From NCBI GenBank assembly GCA_030770545.1, contig JAUCMP010000026.1, positions 6,180,501-6,244,500 of the forward strand: a stretch of 64,000 bases of DNA. The letters are read 5' to 3'. Each line of letters opens with the position of its first letter. The stretch's first letter is position 1. The notes below the pieces were generated by a model. It had not been told where the DNA came from and did no database searches. It saw only the letters and a program-made list of their open reading frames with translations. This stretch comes from Macropodus opercularis. Taxonomy: Eukaryota; Chordata; Actinopteri; Anabantiformes; Osphronemidae. The position numbers were made by a program, and so were the translations under genes. This document shows, one piece after another, positions 1 through 15,128 of the stretch.

Positions 1-425
1 TTTGTTTGAGTTGGTTCATGCACAAGAGGCACATACCTACCATATAACAAGACTTAATGCCAGTAACAGCATGACCTTGAGGTTGCATCAGCCCTTTCTG
101 TCAAGACTGCTTGTTCCCTCTACATCACCTGAAACCCTCAGGGTGTGTAATTGTGCTCTCAAACACACACTGGCCTAGTTAAAAGGGTAAACAGCTAGTA
201 AATCTCAATTGTCTGTTTTAGATCACTTTAGTTTGTAAACTCACATTAAGCGTTAAGTCAGTGTAAAACATGGAAGCCGTGTCAGTTCTGTTTTCATACC
301 ATTTAATCATCAACCCACTCAATATTTTAGGGTTTCCAGGAGATTAAACTTGTCCCATAGTAAAGGAGTAGCCTCCCAGTCATTAGACCTAATGAGTGAA
401 AATGGCTTCCTTGCTTTCTGTGCAG
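1..425 (+). other. kdm1a intron (3' part)
   Basis: This stretch ends in an acceptor (TTTCTGTGCAG) directly before the first kdm1a coding exon of the window, so it is the 3' part of an intron. I see no open frame or repeat of note in it. The upstream kdm1a exons (SWIRM domain, FAD-binding N-terminal half, first Tower helix) lie outside the window. Confidence 0.8.
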
Positions 426-3295
<2,870 letters not shown>

Positions 3296-3975
3296 AACAA
3301 TCTCTTCCACTTCCTGCCAACACAAAACTGTTTGAACGATAGCAGTTCATGGAGGAAAAAAAAACTTTTGCACGTATGCAGCTCACATTTCTGTATGTGA
3401 AACATTTCTTTCAGTCTGAGAAAAGTTACACTTCTAAAGATATTTCCTGGTGCATTTATACTGTGGTTTTATTTCCTTTATAAGTTGGCACATTCCTAAG
3501 AAAATGTGAGAAGACGTACATTTACCTACATCAAGAGAAACAAGCCTGACCTACTACAAAATGGGAAAAAAAACTAAATTGCATCGCCTTCTGGTGCAAG
3601 CCTTAAAAAAAGCAGCGAGGCATTTTTTGGTACTTGGAGTGATTCAGTGTAAATGATCCCATGTGGCGCTTGCTTGCAATGCTCCACATTTATTTATGTG
3701 ACCCTGTGTGACCGATAAAGCAACAGCTAAAAATGTATCTACTAATTGTACACACAAGCTAAAACCAGACGTTGTACAGGGCAGACGACCACCTCAGCAG
3801 CACAGGCTCCATCCACTAAAGACACTTCCCCTCTGATGTCATTCCAGAGGTTTAGCCTGTTTTGTCTTAAGGTTTAAAACTTTGCTGTCTACTTTAGCCG
3901 CGTGCCTCGTAAATGTAGGTTTCAGAAAATAGTGAAAATAGTTCAGATTAAAAGCTAAAAGAGACGCTTATGTTG
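3296..3975 (+). other. kdm1a: kdm1a 3' UTR (probable)
   Basis: This is non-coding sequence after the kdm1a stop codon. A human-like 3' UTR of a few hundred bases would end near the ATTAAA at 3947-3952. The end is uncertain because a second ATTAAA lies at 4068-4073. Confidence 0.5.
3947..3952 (+). terminator. Candidate kdm1a poly(A) signal (ATTAAA)
   Basis: This is the first ATTAAA after the stop codon; I found no AATAAA in this interval. It is followed about 30 nt later by a GT-rich stretch (TTGTGAATGTTTCTGTTGC), as expected for a cleavage site. The alternative is ATTAAA at 4068-4073, also followed by T-rich DNA. Confidence 0.4.
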
Positions 3976-4750
3976 AAAGAATTGTGAATGTTTCTGTTGC
4001 TATAGCGTTTAAGTATTTTATTTTCACATATGTCATCATACTTTTTTATATTGTCAGTTGTTTTGTTATTAAAAGCAGGCAGAATTTGCATCGTGACTTC
4101 AGTGCATTTGTTCTTATCTTCTCACCCTGCTGCTCTATCACCTGCAGATGTGTTGTTTGGGAGACAGGAACCGCTTCGCTTCTGGTTTGACCCTCCACTG
4201 ACCCTCCTGCATTGCAGGTCTGGCGCATCTATTGCACCGTGTGAGGCAGATAGATGGGGGGCCCCTGGCAGCAGTTCCACATAGTTGGGGATCGGGAAGA
4301 TTAAAATGGTCCGGCATGAGCTAGTTTCTAGTTTTTTCTGTGGCGTTGTGTTCCAGGGCTTCGTGCCCCTCTGTTTCCATGCACCCTGGAGCGTCACAGG
4401 CCCTGTTTTCCCTTGGAGCTGTGGTTATTATTATCGTGACCAAAGGAGATGTTTGATGTAACAACAGTAATTTGAGCTGGGGTTTTGGACTGCTGTACTC
4501 GGGTATTTTCACCTCCCTGGTAAACCATAGGCTCAAAGCCGCGTGTAACTGTTGACTGGTGGGATTATTTTTCATTATGGCCTCAGGCTCACATCAGCCG
4601 ATTACTTGATAGAGAAGCAGGGTTGGATGAGAGAGCACAGCGTGTCCGAGCACATCTTGTGATTCACAGATGTGCTGTGGAATGTGCACCTACACAGGTA
4701 GAAATACCTCCCACAGGCTGATACATGTAATCTGAACATCATCCATGATC

Positions 4751-4822
4751 AAATTTAGCATGTTCATGTCAGCATTTAGCTCCAAGCACTTCTATGATTA
4801 AACTCTCAGAGCTGCTTGTGGA
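4751..4822 (+). repeat. Fragment of a common teleost interspersed repeat
   Basis: The phrase 'AAATTTAGCATGTTCATGTC' followed by 'AGCATTTAGCTCCAAGCAC' and, after a gap, 'CTCAGAGCTGCTTG' resembles the tail of a very abundant fish repeat that contains strings like 'GTTAGCATTTAGCTCAAAGCAC'. I judge this from memory of fish genomes. The element at 56060-56355 looks like the other end of the same family. Confidence 0.45.
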
Positions 4823-5735
4823 TCACTAAATTACATAAACGCCCACACTGCATGTACAGTTACCAAGCAAATGGTGTTTCAAAAGGCGGTGCTCGACTTC
4901 TGCAACCCCGTGGATGCGCTCGCACAGATCCCCCCGAGCCTTTTGCATGACACCTGTTGTAGGCAGTGAAACCCATGTGTCACACTCATCCTCCATTTCC
5001 CTGCTCCTCCACTCGCCCGGAGCACCACTGAAGCATTTCTATGGTTGACTTCACAGCACTAATTCAGGTCAGGCATCAGCACCGAGGCTCAGAAGTACCA
5101 GGGTCCAAACAGGCACCAGTGCGTCAGGGTAGCACCTCCCAGCATCTGAATTTAGGACAGATTACACTGCACAAACAGGAGACAGTGTTAACCCCTGGTT
5201 CTCAAATCAAAGCAAAACAACAACGCCTACGTTTGAAATGTGATCAGTCAAGTATTGGAAAGCTGGATTTCATAGTTTTTACTTGAGTACATTTATTACA
5301 CTAATTCCCCATGTACAACATACGATGTGTGTATCAACAAACCTACAAACAAACCTTTTTAATGCTACAGGTAAATGTGTAACGAGCAGTTGGATGCGAT
5401 TACTGTGGAGTTAGTTAAAACCTAAGACGATGTGGCTCAACACAGAACGTTCTGACTTGCTCAGTTGTGTTGTCCAAAACTAAAAGAAATCACAAAACAG
5501 CATAATATGAAAAGTCAGGTTTATCTGGGATGACTGGGATAAATTAGGTGATTAGGTTCACGCCAGCCACACTTTCAGGAGAAACGTTTTAGACGAAGGT
5601 GTAGCGGTTTAAGAGAAAGTTGAGCGCTGACTTTGCATTCCCCAGCAGCTTGTGGTTTCCTCTTTGTACCTGAACAATTTCCCTGTGCTTGCCTGCTTAC
5701 TTTGCATTCCGTCGGCTACCGATTTGTTACGAAGG

Positions 5736-5758
5736 ACACACACACACACAAACACACA
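5736..5758. repeat. (CA)n microsatellite, interrupted
   Basis: This is a short CA-dinucleotide run with one A insertion. Confidence 0.8.
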
Positions 5759-5884
5759 CTGTACTGCCATGACACCCAAACCTGCTGAGGTTGTTTAATG
5801 TTTAACAAAACTAACAGGCTGACATACATGGCCACATGCCACGCACACCGACACAGACACGTGTTAGAAGGTTGGTTTTTAATT

Positions 5885-5890
5885 TTTATT
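5885..5890 (-). terminator. Distal luzp1 poly(A) signal (AATAAA on minus strand)
   Basis: On the minus strand this reads CCAATAAAAATTAAAAACC. About 20 nt later comes a strongly GU-rich tract (GTGTCTGTGTCGGTGTGCGT). Hexamer, spacing and downstream element together make a textbook cleavage site. It is the last such site before the convergent kdm1a gene. Confidence 0.55.
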
Positions 5891-8800
5891 GGAATACATA
5901 TGGTCTGCTGTACAGTTGGCAGTCAAGAGACCTACATGCAGTGCGCCAGCCACAGTAAGGTTAAACATGCACATAGTCTAAAAGAGGGGAAACTAACTAA
6001 AATCAGCCTCCCACGCGGTCTACCTGGCATCGCTGACCCACAGAAGCAAGCGTAAAATCAGAAAAACACATTGATCAGATTTCATTAAGCACATGTTTGT
6101 GTTTGACACCTCTGTCTGTCAGTCTCAGTCTTCTGCACACAAACCGAAACACTCTGCATTAAAAAGTTGATTGTACAAGCCTGCGACTCTTGTGTCTTTG
6201 CGTGTATGTGTGTGTGTGTGAGAGTGATGAGACCCAGTTATGCGTTATTCCTATTTGATGACTCCTGTGAGATTGTTTGCATCTATATACATCAACGCTT
6301 CTTTCTTTGGCAGCTCTTACAAACATGACATTCGGAAGATGTGCAAACCCTGAATTTATGAAGAGGCTGAAAACAAGACGACACCTCCTGGGCCACACAG
6401 CACCGCAGGCCTGCTCAGCTCCTACTTCAGTGACTATGACACAACTCTGTTCTCCGGTTTAAATGCTCCCTCTCTCTCTCCCATCGTGGTGTGTCATCGT
6501 GTCTCCAGGTCGCGAGAAACATCGTGAATTAAAATAACAAACACGAAATGCAGGAAGTAGTACTCTCCAGGAGTGTTATAACAAAGAGGAAGATACATTA
6601 TGTTGCAAAAAAATTCTTAAAATCAAGATGGACAAATACTTAATATATTTCAATAATAAGGCCCACTTTACAAAATTACAAGATTTTCCTTAAATAAAAC
6701 CTATTGGATATAGCTTCCAAAATAAGACATCTTTTGTTTAACAAAGTAATAAAAACATACATAACCAGAAAACAGCAACAACTAATTATTTCCCCTTTAT
6801 TTCAGCATCTTTGAGACTGGGCATCCATCTGGGCCGAACACTGGCACCGTCTCTCACTGTAAACTGGAAATACTGTGGAATGATTTTGGCACAACGTTAG
6901 AAGGCTAGGATGCAGGCGTAACAGGGTGCCATCCCACCGAGTGCGTGCCAATTGTCTTTCTTTACTTGAAATGACTCTTAAATACTCTAATTTGGTTGGT
7001 GCAAAATACACATAGGATACATTCAGCTGAATACATACAACACTGGGGCTCGAAAAATGAAACGTTGTGACGAACAGGACTAAAGGGGGCATTATTCATT
7101 TGAGGTCTTAAAGTTAAGTGCTGGTTAAGTGCAGATTACAGCCTGCGCCACCCAATGACACCACGACTCTGGCTTTACAATAGCGGCCTTTGAGCAAAAA
7201 CACCTGTTCACTACCCAAGAGCTTTTTCACGGAGCGACGCCAATCTCCCCCAAGTACATTCTAGTCTACGTTATAACAGGGAAAAGGAGCAGTAAAGGAG
7301 GGATGTGGACACACACACATCTGTAGGGGTTTAGAGGATTCCTGTTATTTGAGCACGGCAGCAGCCTCTTTCCTCTCCACATTTCAACTAACTCTCAAAC
7401 ATCATCCTGTTTGTCTGAGGTGCCAAAATACCCCCCGACACACACGTCTTGAAACCTGTAAAGTCCCACATCACCAGTCATATATTTCTCTGCTTCAATA
7501 CAGTCTTGCTCCTGGACGTAAGGGATAAAAAGCCAGGGGCACGACGGCCACAGCATAAACCGATGGAAGCTGTAACTGGTTTTCTCAACTCCATCCAGGT
7601 TGGTGGATGGACTGAGTGTGTAGTTGGGTTAGTGTTCGTCTACTTCTGGGACTTGTAAGGAGGAAAGGCAGCATGCATAGCGGAGGATGGGGTTTCAACT
7701 TTGCCCTTTAAAGAGACCTGCTTCCTTTGAAGAATGTCTCAAGGAGGGAAGCCCTCATAAAACCTACAGTTTCTGACAGCTGGACTCTTCCCGACACCCC
7801 CGACTTCAGCACTCTTTGGGGTATAGAGACGGTTCAGGAGAAGAAGGACAGAAAGTAAAGTAAACACAGAAATGAAATGTTGTGGCGGCGGTAAGGCAGG
7901 ATAAAGGTGGGAGTGCATTGCTGTTAATAGGTGCATCACCAAGTTATAGTATATACAACCTGAAACACAGTGACGTCAGCCTTAAAGATGGAGAAAAAAA
8001 AACCTCCAGTCCCGCATGTCGAGCCGTCACAGTATTAATAACCCACACACTGACAGACGACCACGTGCATCTACAGCAGCATGACCCCCCCGGTTTAAAT
8101 GACACCTAAAGTGGAAATAACTGCCAGGCTGTGTCTTCCGTTCCCCTGTATTTAGAAGCCCTGAGTCAAGACGCAGAGACAGGATTAGTTGCAGCCCTGA
8201 CCTCTGACCTTTCAGCTACCTAGGAGCTGCTCATCACTACCTAATGACGTGCATCTGGCCTTCTGTAAAACTACTCTCTGAACCAACAAACACATTTCAA
8301 TACGCATCGTCACTTTCCTCTTTAGGAAATGGGGACCCAGTGAAAACAGAAAGAAGAAAGCGCTGGAGGGAAGATTTGGATTTTCTCTTGCTAAATGTGA
8401 AAAGAGTGGCAGGAAAAGAAGAGCTAGAAGAAATAGAATGACTATGTGATCAAGTCTTGGCATGACCATTAAGGACTCCAAAACGGCTCGTCTGGTCTGT
8501 TTTCGCTCCATCATAAAGCGAGCAGTGGCCGCGAAGAGGCCCCAGTCCTTTCTCATGCTGCACTGAACCCTGTAACTCCGCCTGACAGATCCAGAGGACA
8601 CGGCTCTTTGAGTCCCATATATTGTTTAAAACAGGACTTTGAAGTAGCTTTTTCTCAGGAAGCCAAGTTCGGACATCTCTTAGGGAGGGGTTTCCCTGAG
8701 GAATGTCAGTTTCCCCACTTTGATACATACATGTTGTACAATGTACAAATCATAGCATGTTATTCAAGTTAAATAATCGGGTGTAAATCACACTCTGGGA

Positions 8801-11800
8801 CAATCTACCTCACTCATCTTCAAGGCACAGAGAACATATGGTTTCACTGCTGTATTTAGCAAAGGGTAAATGTGATGTGCATCCAGACGTGTGGTTTGCA
8901 TGTATAGCATCTCCACAATAAATGAACCTGTACAAATAAGATTAGAAGTATTACAGTCAGATGACAGGCGGCAGAATGTGGGCGGCTTGGGAAATGAGGT
9001 CAGACTGAAACTGATCATCGCCAGCAGGACGCAACAGCACGGAAATTTACAACAGCAGAGCCGCCAGGTGAAGAGGAGACGTTTTCCTCAGCAGATCCCA
9101 TATGTTCCGAGCTGTCACAGTTATGGCGACGCGATCTTGTCACTCCTGTTGTATTGGTGCATCAAAGCCATAAAGCCATTGGTCATTCTCGGCCGCATTC
9201 CTTAGCAACATTCATAAATTTCGCGGTGGGATCAAAGTTGCCTGTCGTACGGCAGTAAATCTTGCGTGTCAGTCCGAAAATCCAGCAGGAGTCTGTTCAA
9301 AGACTCGAACTTTACTGCACAGTTTAACAACGTCCACGAGGTGTCTGGCATAGATATGCACCAATCACCTCGATGAAAATACCTTTTAGTACTGGCCGTT
9401 AATAAATCAATTTCTACGGCACCCCCCACTGCTGCTATGGCCCCTGCTATAACTATAAATTGCTCCAACATATCAACCTCAAGTTGATATTTAATGACGT
9501 AACAAAATAATACACCTCTATAGATATAAGAAACGGAGGTAAGCTGGGACGATTCGCACGGCGAACCCAGTCACAAACAGGCTGGACCATCAGTTCAGGG
9601 TCTTTCCTATGACTTTTCAGCAGCACTGAAAGACATGTCCGCCAGGCCGGGTGAGGTTTGCTGGTAATCCAAAGTCCAAAGTTCAGTTTAAACAGAATCT
9701 CCACTTTGCTATGGCTCAATGCACGAATGAGGACAGTCGCAACAGCTGTAAAACAAAGCACTGTAGCATGCGTTGAGGTCCAAAACAATGCCGCCGCCTC
9801 CTCACGTCTTTTTGTGTTGATACGGTTGAGCAGAAAGGGAAAGCAAGACCCAGAACAGGAAGCAAATTACAAAGACTCCAAACAACGGGTAAAAATGGCA
9901 AGAAAGCATAAATAAGGTCCCGATCTGTCAAAAATAATGTGTGTGTAATGTGTGCGCCTCCTAAAATGCGGCCAACCAGCAATCCTTGAAGCAGAGTGCA
10001 TGCTGAGTCACACGCTTTCAAGTGATCTTCATTTATTACACAGAAACATGCAAACGTTCGCTCGGCGTCTAAAACCCAAAATTAAATCCAGTCACTGCAG
10101 AAGGCGGTGACAAAAAATTAAAATAGACCTAATGTTCGAACTGTACGCGCTTCGTCTGTGTGGTGTGTATATCTTCAGTAAATCAAAAAGAAAACTGGTC
10201 AAAGCAAATATAAACACAGAAAAAACAGATTCATGTTTGAATACAAAGTCAGCAAAGAGTAAGAGGGTAAGTCGCTTCCTGTTTTTGGTCACATTTAAGG
10301 TAAAAACGTGCATGAAGATCCAGCCCTGTGCGACGAAGATGCATTGTTTTTTTCTGCGATCGGGAAATGTTGTAACTCTGATTGAAAAGCAACGTGTCCA
10401 GCTGTGGTGGTCCTCTGAGAAAGGCAGTCCCTCCACCTCCTCATCTCTCGTTCTGAACCCTTTCTGGCTCCAGCAGACAGCATGCCAGCCTCTCCCTTGT
10501 CAAGTTGTGGGATTACACTATGATACAACCAACACGAGGAGCAGAAGAGGATGCATGGGCTGTCTTTCATCGTGTGCCTCTTCTGGGACAGAGAGCGTCT
10601 CAGCGTACACCCAGAGTCAGGCCAGGTCTGTGGATCGTTACTCTGTGTGCCTGCGTCCGACGCTTTATTTTGTTATTTATTTGCTTTGCTCGTTATAAAA
10701 GCTGCAGATGTTGTTGTTGCAGCCAGTTGTTGATGGGCGACTGGCGTTTGGCTCTGCTTGTGTTGTTGAGAGATGAATGAAGGGCTGTTGAGAATAAAAG
10801 AAGAAGATTTTTACTTGATGCTTCTCATGTTAATATTTCATCTCAACTATATTTAATGTCCTTGTCGCTTCACACCTGTCCTCTTTGCTGTAGAAGTCCT
10901 GTTCAGCCCCACTTGGTCTAATGATGTTCAGACTGACGATGGCTCCACAGACGGCTGCCCGCTCCACTCCTCCCCTCGGCTCGGGCCCCTGACCCTTGAC
11001 CCCGACTGGACCACAGCTCCCCTCCTCTGGAGGAGGCCCCTGCTGTCTTGGATGCTCGATCATAAGAGCTTCCCAGGTGCTGTGAGTCACTGCTGGGTAG
11101 GTGCCGTCTCCAGGAAGCTGGGCTGTGGCTTGGGTTTGGACCGGAGTCTATGCTATCAGGAGCCTAGAGGGTTTACAATATTTGATAAGGAGAAGAGAAT
11201 TAGAAAGTGTAAAATGTGGACCGGGCCTCGTCATTAAAACAAAGGTTGTTTTTATTATAACCCAATATTTTTAAGACGTGCATAGAAGCGCTGGGCTTAT
11301 TTTTGAACCATCTGGGGCCTGGACTTTTGTATTGTGGTCATTACAGTAAATACATGCTGTTTATATTAACTGGTGTGTGACAAGGCAAGTCTGCCATGTG
11401 GACCTCTGCCAGGGGAAAAATCCCCAACCAAAAACCCCAAACATACCCCAAGCTGAGAGATTTATAATTTGTTGGGCTGACTAGAAAATAGACCCCAAGT
11501 TACTAGTCTGTGGCAGCTCCAACGGCACGTCCCCTCTCATAACCTCAGTAACCCTGTTCTAAGAAAGCGAGAGTTAGATGACGGTGCAGTTCCTTCGGCG
11601 CACAGAGTCGGCACCCGCTCCTGTAATTTCAGCTTAAAAAAAGCACCATAATTAGTGACATTTGGTGGGTTGGAGCTGGCTTCTGGTGCAGTTTTGCTAA
11701 TTGGCTTTAATGGAGCCCTGCTGGACTGCCTCTCTCAGTCTCCAGGGGTAACAGACAGGAAATCAGTCATGAGCAAAGCCTTCCAAGTGGGTGTGTTCAG

Positions 11801-11979
11801 TGTGGTCACTTCCTGCTACAGTCACCGGTGGGTGGGGGGCAGACTGGCACGTTCTCCTTCTATGGTAAGCTGCTGCTACTAGGCTGGGGACTTTCACTAA
11901 GGTTGCCATGGGATGCACTTCCAGTCTTCCTCCTACACTCAACACTTTGTAACAGATTGGAAATAACCTCAGAGAATCC

Positions 11980-11982
<3 letters not shown>

Positions 11983-12015
<33 letters not shown>
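11983..12015. repeat. (CA)n microsatellite
   Basis: This is an uninterrupted CA run of about 16 units within the probable luzp1 3' UTR. Confidence 0.95.
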
Positions 12016-12016
<1 letters not shown>

Positions 12017-13734
12017 CAGTATAAAAGAAGAGCCTTAAAAATGATAAAGCAACGTAACTGTTAACAGCTTTTAAACGACACACGGCGTCAGAAGCCAGTT
12101 TCTTTGTACCACAGAAAACTGTTTCCAATGTGGCCGAGTGTTAATTTCAGCAAATATCTGGGCAAGTGGAACGTCAGCTTGTTAAATGCTGTTAAAGAAC
12201 TTGATGTGCCACATCAGAGGAAATCCACTGGGAATTGCAAGTGTTGCTTTCGACACAGACATGCTCCATGGAAAGAAGCCACATTTATAGGGTGTCATAA
12301 TCAGCAACAGTAAATCGTCTCTGACAGAACTCAACGAGCGTTTCAAAAGGTGGAACAGAGAAAAACATTCCTCCACAGTCTAACTTGGTAAATGAACAAG
12401 ACGGCTGTGTTCTGAGATAATCGCTTTGCTAAACGGCCTCTTGTTGTAACAGTAGTTCAATCAATAGGATCAATAAAGAATGAAAGAAATTAATTATAGA
12501 ATTATGAATAAACCCTGTAGGAAATCAGAATGAGAACAAACTGAGAAAACGTTCTGATACAGGACGACGGTTGGTCGGTCTGGATGATAATCTGTTTATT
12601 GGGTACACGTCATAAAAGTCAATCATTTATTGCTCTTCATGGGTCGTTGTCTGCTGTTGTAACCTACCACTGAACTGTCGGCCTCAGCTGCTGCATAGAC
12701 TAATATTCCAGGACCCTTCTGTACAGGTCACATCAGGAATAGAATAGAATAGTACAGCAGCTCTGATCCCACGCGACTTCGCTACTGCTGGTGTTTGAGT
12801 TAACAAATTATGTTGAGGTATCGTGTTCACTGGCTGTCGCGCCGCTGTTCCCAGCCAGTACATGAGCCAGACTGGTGTTTGCCTGAGGTTTGCTACTACA
12901 ACGCTGTTCTGGTTGATACAGAAAGCAAACAATTCCTGTTGATATTTGAAGTATTTAATCACAAATTAAAAAGAGGCCAATTACAAATGTAACTGTGTCT
13001 CCACAACTTCCTGGACCAAACCAGACATCCAGATGTTCAATTATTCCACTACATAAACAGAAGTCTTAGTCAAAATAGAGTTAACATCAGAAGTCGGGGA
13101 TTACCACAGTCACCAGGCTTTATCCTCCGAAGGAACACGAATGTCAGGACAAAACTCACAGTAATCCATCGGGCAGAGCCGAGCTGCCAGCGTGGCCCAC
13201 ATGTGTTCCAATCATACTAGTTTTGACAAATCAGAGTCATGAGTCATGGTTAGGTAACGGCCGCTGATCAATTTAGGAGCAATAAATAAGTTCTCCACCA
13301 TCCTTTCACATTGCAGTCAAAAACTAATCCACCTCCTCCTACTGAGCCAACTACACATTTACTCAAACACAAAATGTTCCCAATGGCCTTTATTCTGCCT
13401 CAATACTGGCTTTAAAGCCACAAAGTGATTCATTTAGCATAATTGCAATTAGATGTGCGTGAACTCACTGGGTCCGAAACTACTCAGACTCTAACTTTGT
13501 AAAGTCCTCTGGTCCTGAGCTGGTCAAGAAGCTTCAACACTAACTAACTGGAAACACCTTCAGTCATCGCACTGGAACAATAGAAACACAAACAACACCA
13601 CTGCGGTTTACCACTGGATCATTAATGCTTAGCATACTGTACGAAGCAGGACAAAATAATTGCTCTGACATTCCTCCACCAGATCTCTGTGTTGCATGTG
13701 TAAATAAAGGAAAAAACAAACAATTCCAGATGAC

Positions 13735-13740
13735 TTTATT
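13735..13740 (-). terminator. Proximal luzp1 poly(A) signal (AATAAA on minus strand)
   Basis: The minus strand reads GGGCAATAAAGTCATC and then, about 10 nt later, a T/GT-rich tract (TTGTTTGTTTTTTCC). This would end a short luzp1 mRNA with a 3' UTR of about 1.4 kb. Confidence 0.45.
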
Positions 13741-15128
13741 GCCCTATATCACAAACCAGTCCAAAATTGTCTCCTTGGCAACTTTCAGTTTATTTATAGT
13801 GGAACACACAGGGATCACACCTCGCGGCCTGTTCAACAGCCCAAACTCTCAGAGATGTTATTGGAGCCTAGTCTGTAAGCAACCATACAGTCTGATGATA
13901 TGACAACAGACACAGTAATGATGTGTAAATGTACTTGCACACTCCAGTACTTCAGCTGATACATGTCTTGTCCCACTTTTCAATTAATTGATTGGAAGTG
14001 TGTAAAACCGTAGTTATTGCAGCTTTAAATATATAAGAAAGCAGTTTTCTTCGCCTTGGGGTTTGTCCTGACTTTTATGTTTCCATGCTCCCTCTTCTTT
14101 TGTCCCACCCTTGCTCTTTATGCTTACTGCTGCAGCAGGAGTGGGGCCTGCAGAACTGCTGCGCTAAGCTTGAAGTTGCAGAGTCTTGCGTCAGGAAAAA
14201 AAAATACAAGTGCACACACCAGGAGCTCAGCACTGCGGTTTTTACTTTAAAGACTTTCATCTTTGGGACAAAACTATTTACAGCGGTTGCAAATCATAAC
14301 CACCAGCTGGAGACGTGCTTTAACGATCACCATTGCAAGACGGCAGAACAGAACGTGGGTACATTCATTTGAGGTCCACGCGTGACAGGTTTGGCAGCCA
14401 GAGCAAACATGAACATTGGGAGATGAATCGAAATCATTTAAAGTTAGTTATGGACAAAATCGAGTCACATGGCACAGAAATAAATGAATGCACGCTTGTT
14501 GTCCTACCGGTGGTTGTTGTGTGTACGATCGGCTCCAGGACTGGGATGTCACCGGTGCGTGGGGAACGGTCCTTTCCGTAGTAGGAGACTGAGAGCGCTT
14601 GCCTCGGCGAGACGCTGCTTCCTCCGCATCTTTAGTGTTCGTAGCCACACTATTGATCCTACGCATGTACACCTAGAACACGGAGTGGCACAATCAGCAA
14701 CATCACGGACCCATGAATAAGTGAGTAATTAGTTTGTTAATGTACAAAGAATGTAGTCACGCTCCACTCAAACCCTGGAAATATAATTAACGCATAACTA
14801 GAGCCTTTAATATTTGTGGTCTGTTAGCTATGTTTTTATTCACATAAACCTAAAGACCTATTTGACATCTCACATTAATTTCGGTTTTCCATTTCCAGCT
14901 GTTCCACTACAAATCTCCACTGTCTTGTAGTAAAGCTACAACACGCCGCTGTAATTTGGACACACAGGGCGTCGTAAAACAGTGACATCACCTGCCTCCC
15001 GATGACTGGTCCTACATCCCACTAAAAGTAGGAGTGTTCATAAATAGCGGTTTGGGTATTTTTAGTCTTTAGTGGACTTCTGAGTCTGAGATGCTTGATA
15101 AATGTGGGCTCTGGTTTCACACACGCAT

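Larger units (their letters stand above)
3976..5867. other. Intergenic spacer between convergent kdm1a and luzp1
   Basis: I found no supported exon on either strand. The spacer holds one old interspersed-repeat fragment (4751-4822) and a short (CA)n tract near 5736-5758. Open frames here are short and resemble no protein I know. Confidence 0.6.
5868..15128 (-). other. luzp1: luzp1 3' UTR (probable, long form)
   Basis: Downstream of the luzp1 stop codon I found no other exon on either strand, and several poly(A) signals in minus-strand orientation occur. The most distal one (5885-5890) has a strong GU-rich downstream element. If the UTR is unspliced, the long isoform has a 3' UTR of about 9.26 kb. 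A proximal site at 13735-13740 would give about 1.4 kb. Additional minus-strand AATAAA hexamers are at 12626-12631, 12595-12600 and 10032-10037. The stretch also carries a (CA)n tract at 11983-12015 and a small inverted repeat at 9470-9490. The extent is inferred, not shown. Confidence 0.45.

Noticed and set aside
9470..9490. Inverted repeat ATATCAAC / GTTGATAT with a 5-nt spacer.
   Set aside because: Short arms and no context beyond lying in the probable luzp1 3' UTR; probably chance.
10132..10698. A 188-residue open frame on the plus strand.
   Set aside because: It has no recognisable domain or conserved pattern, no supporting splice structure, and lies in the probable luzp1 3' UTR on the opposite strand.
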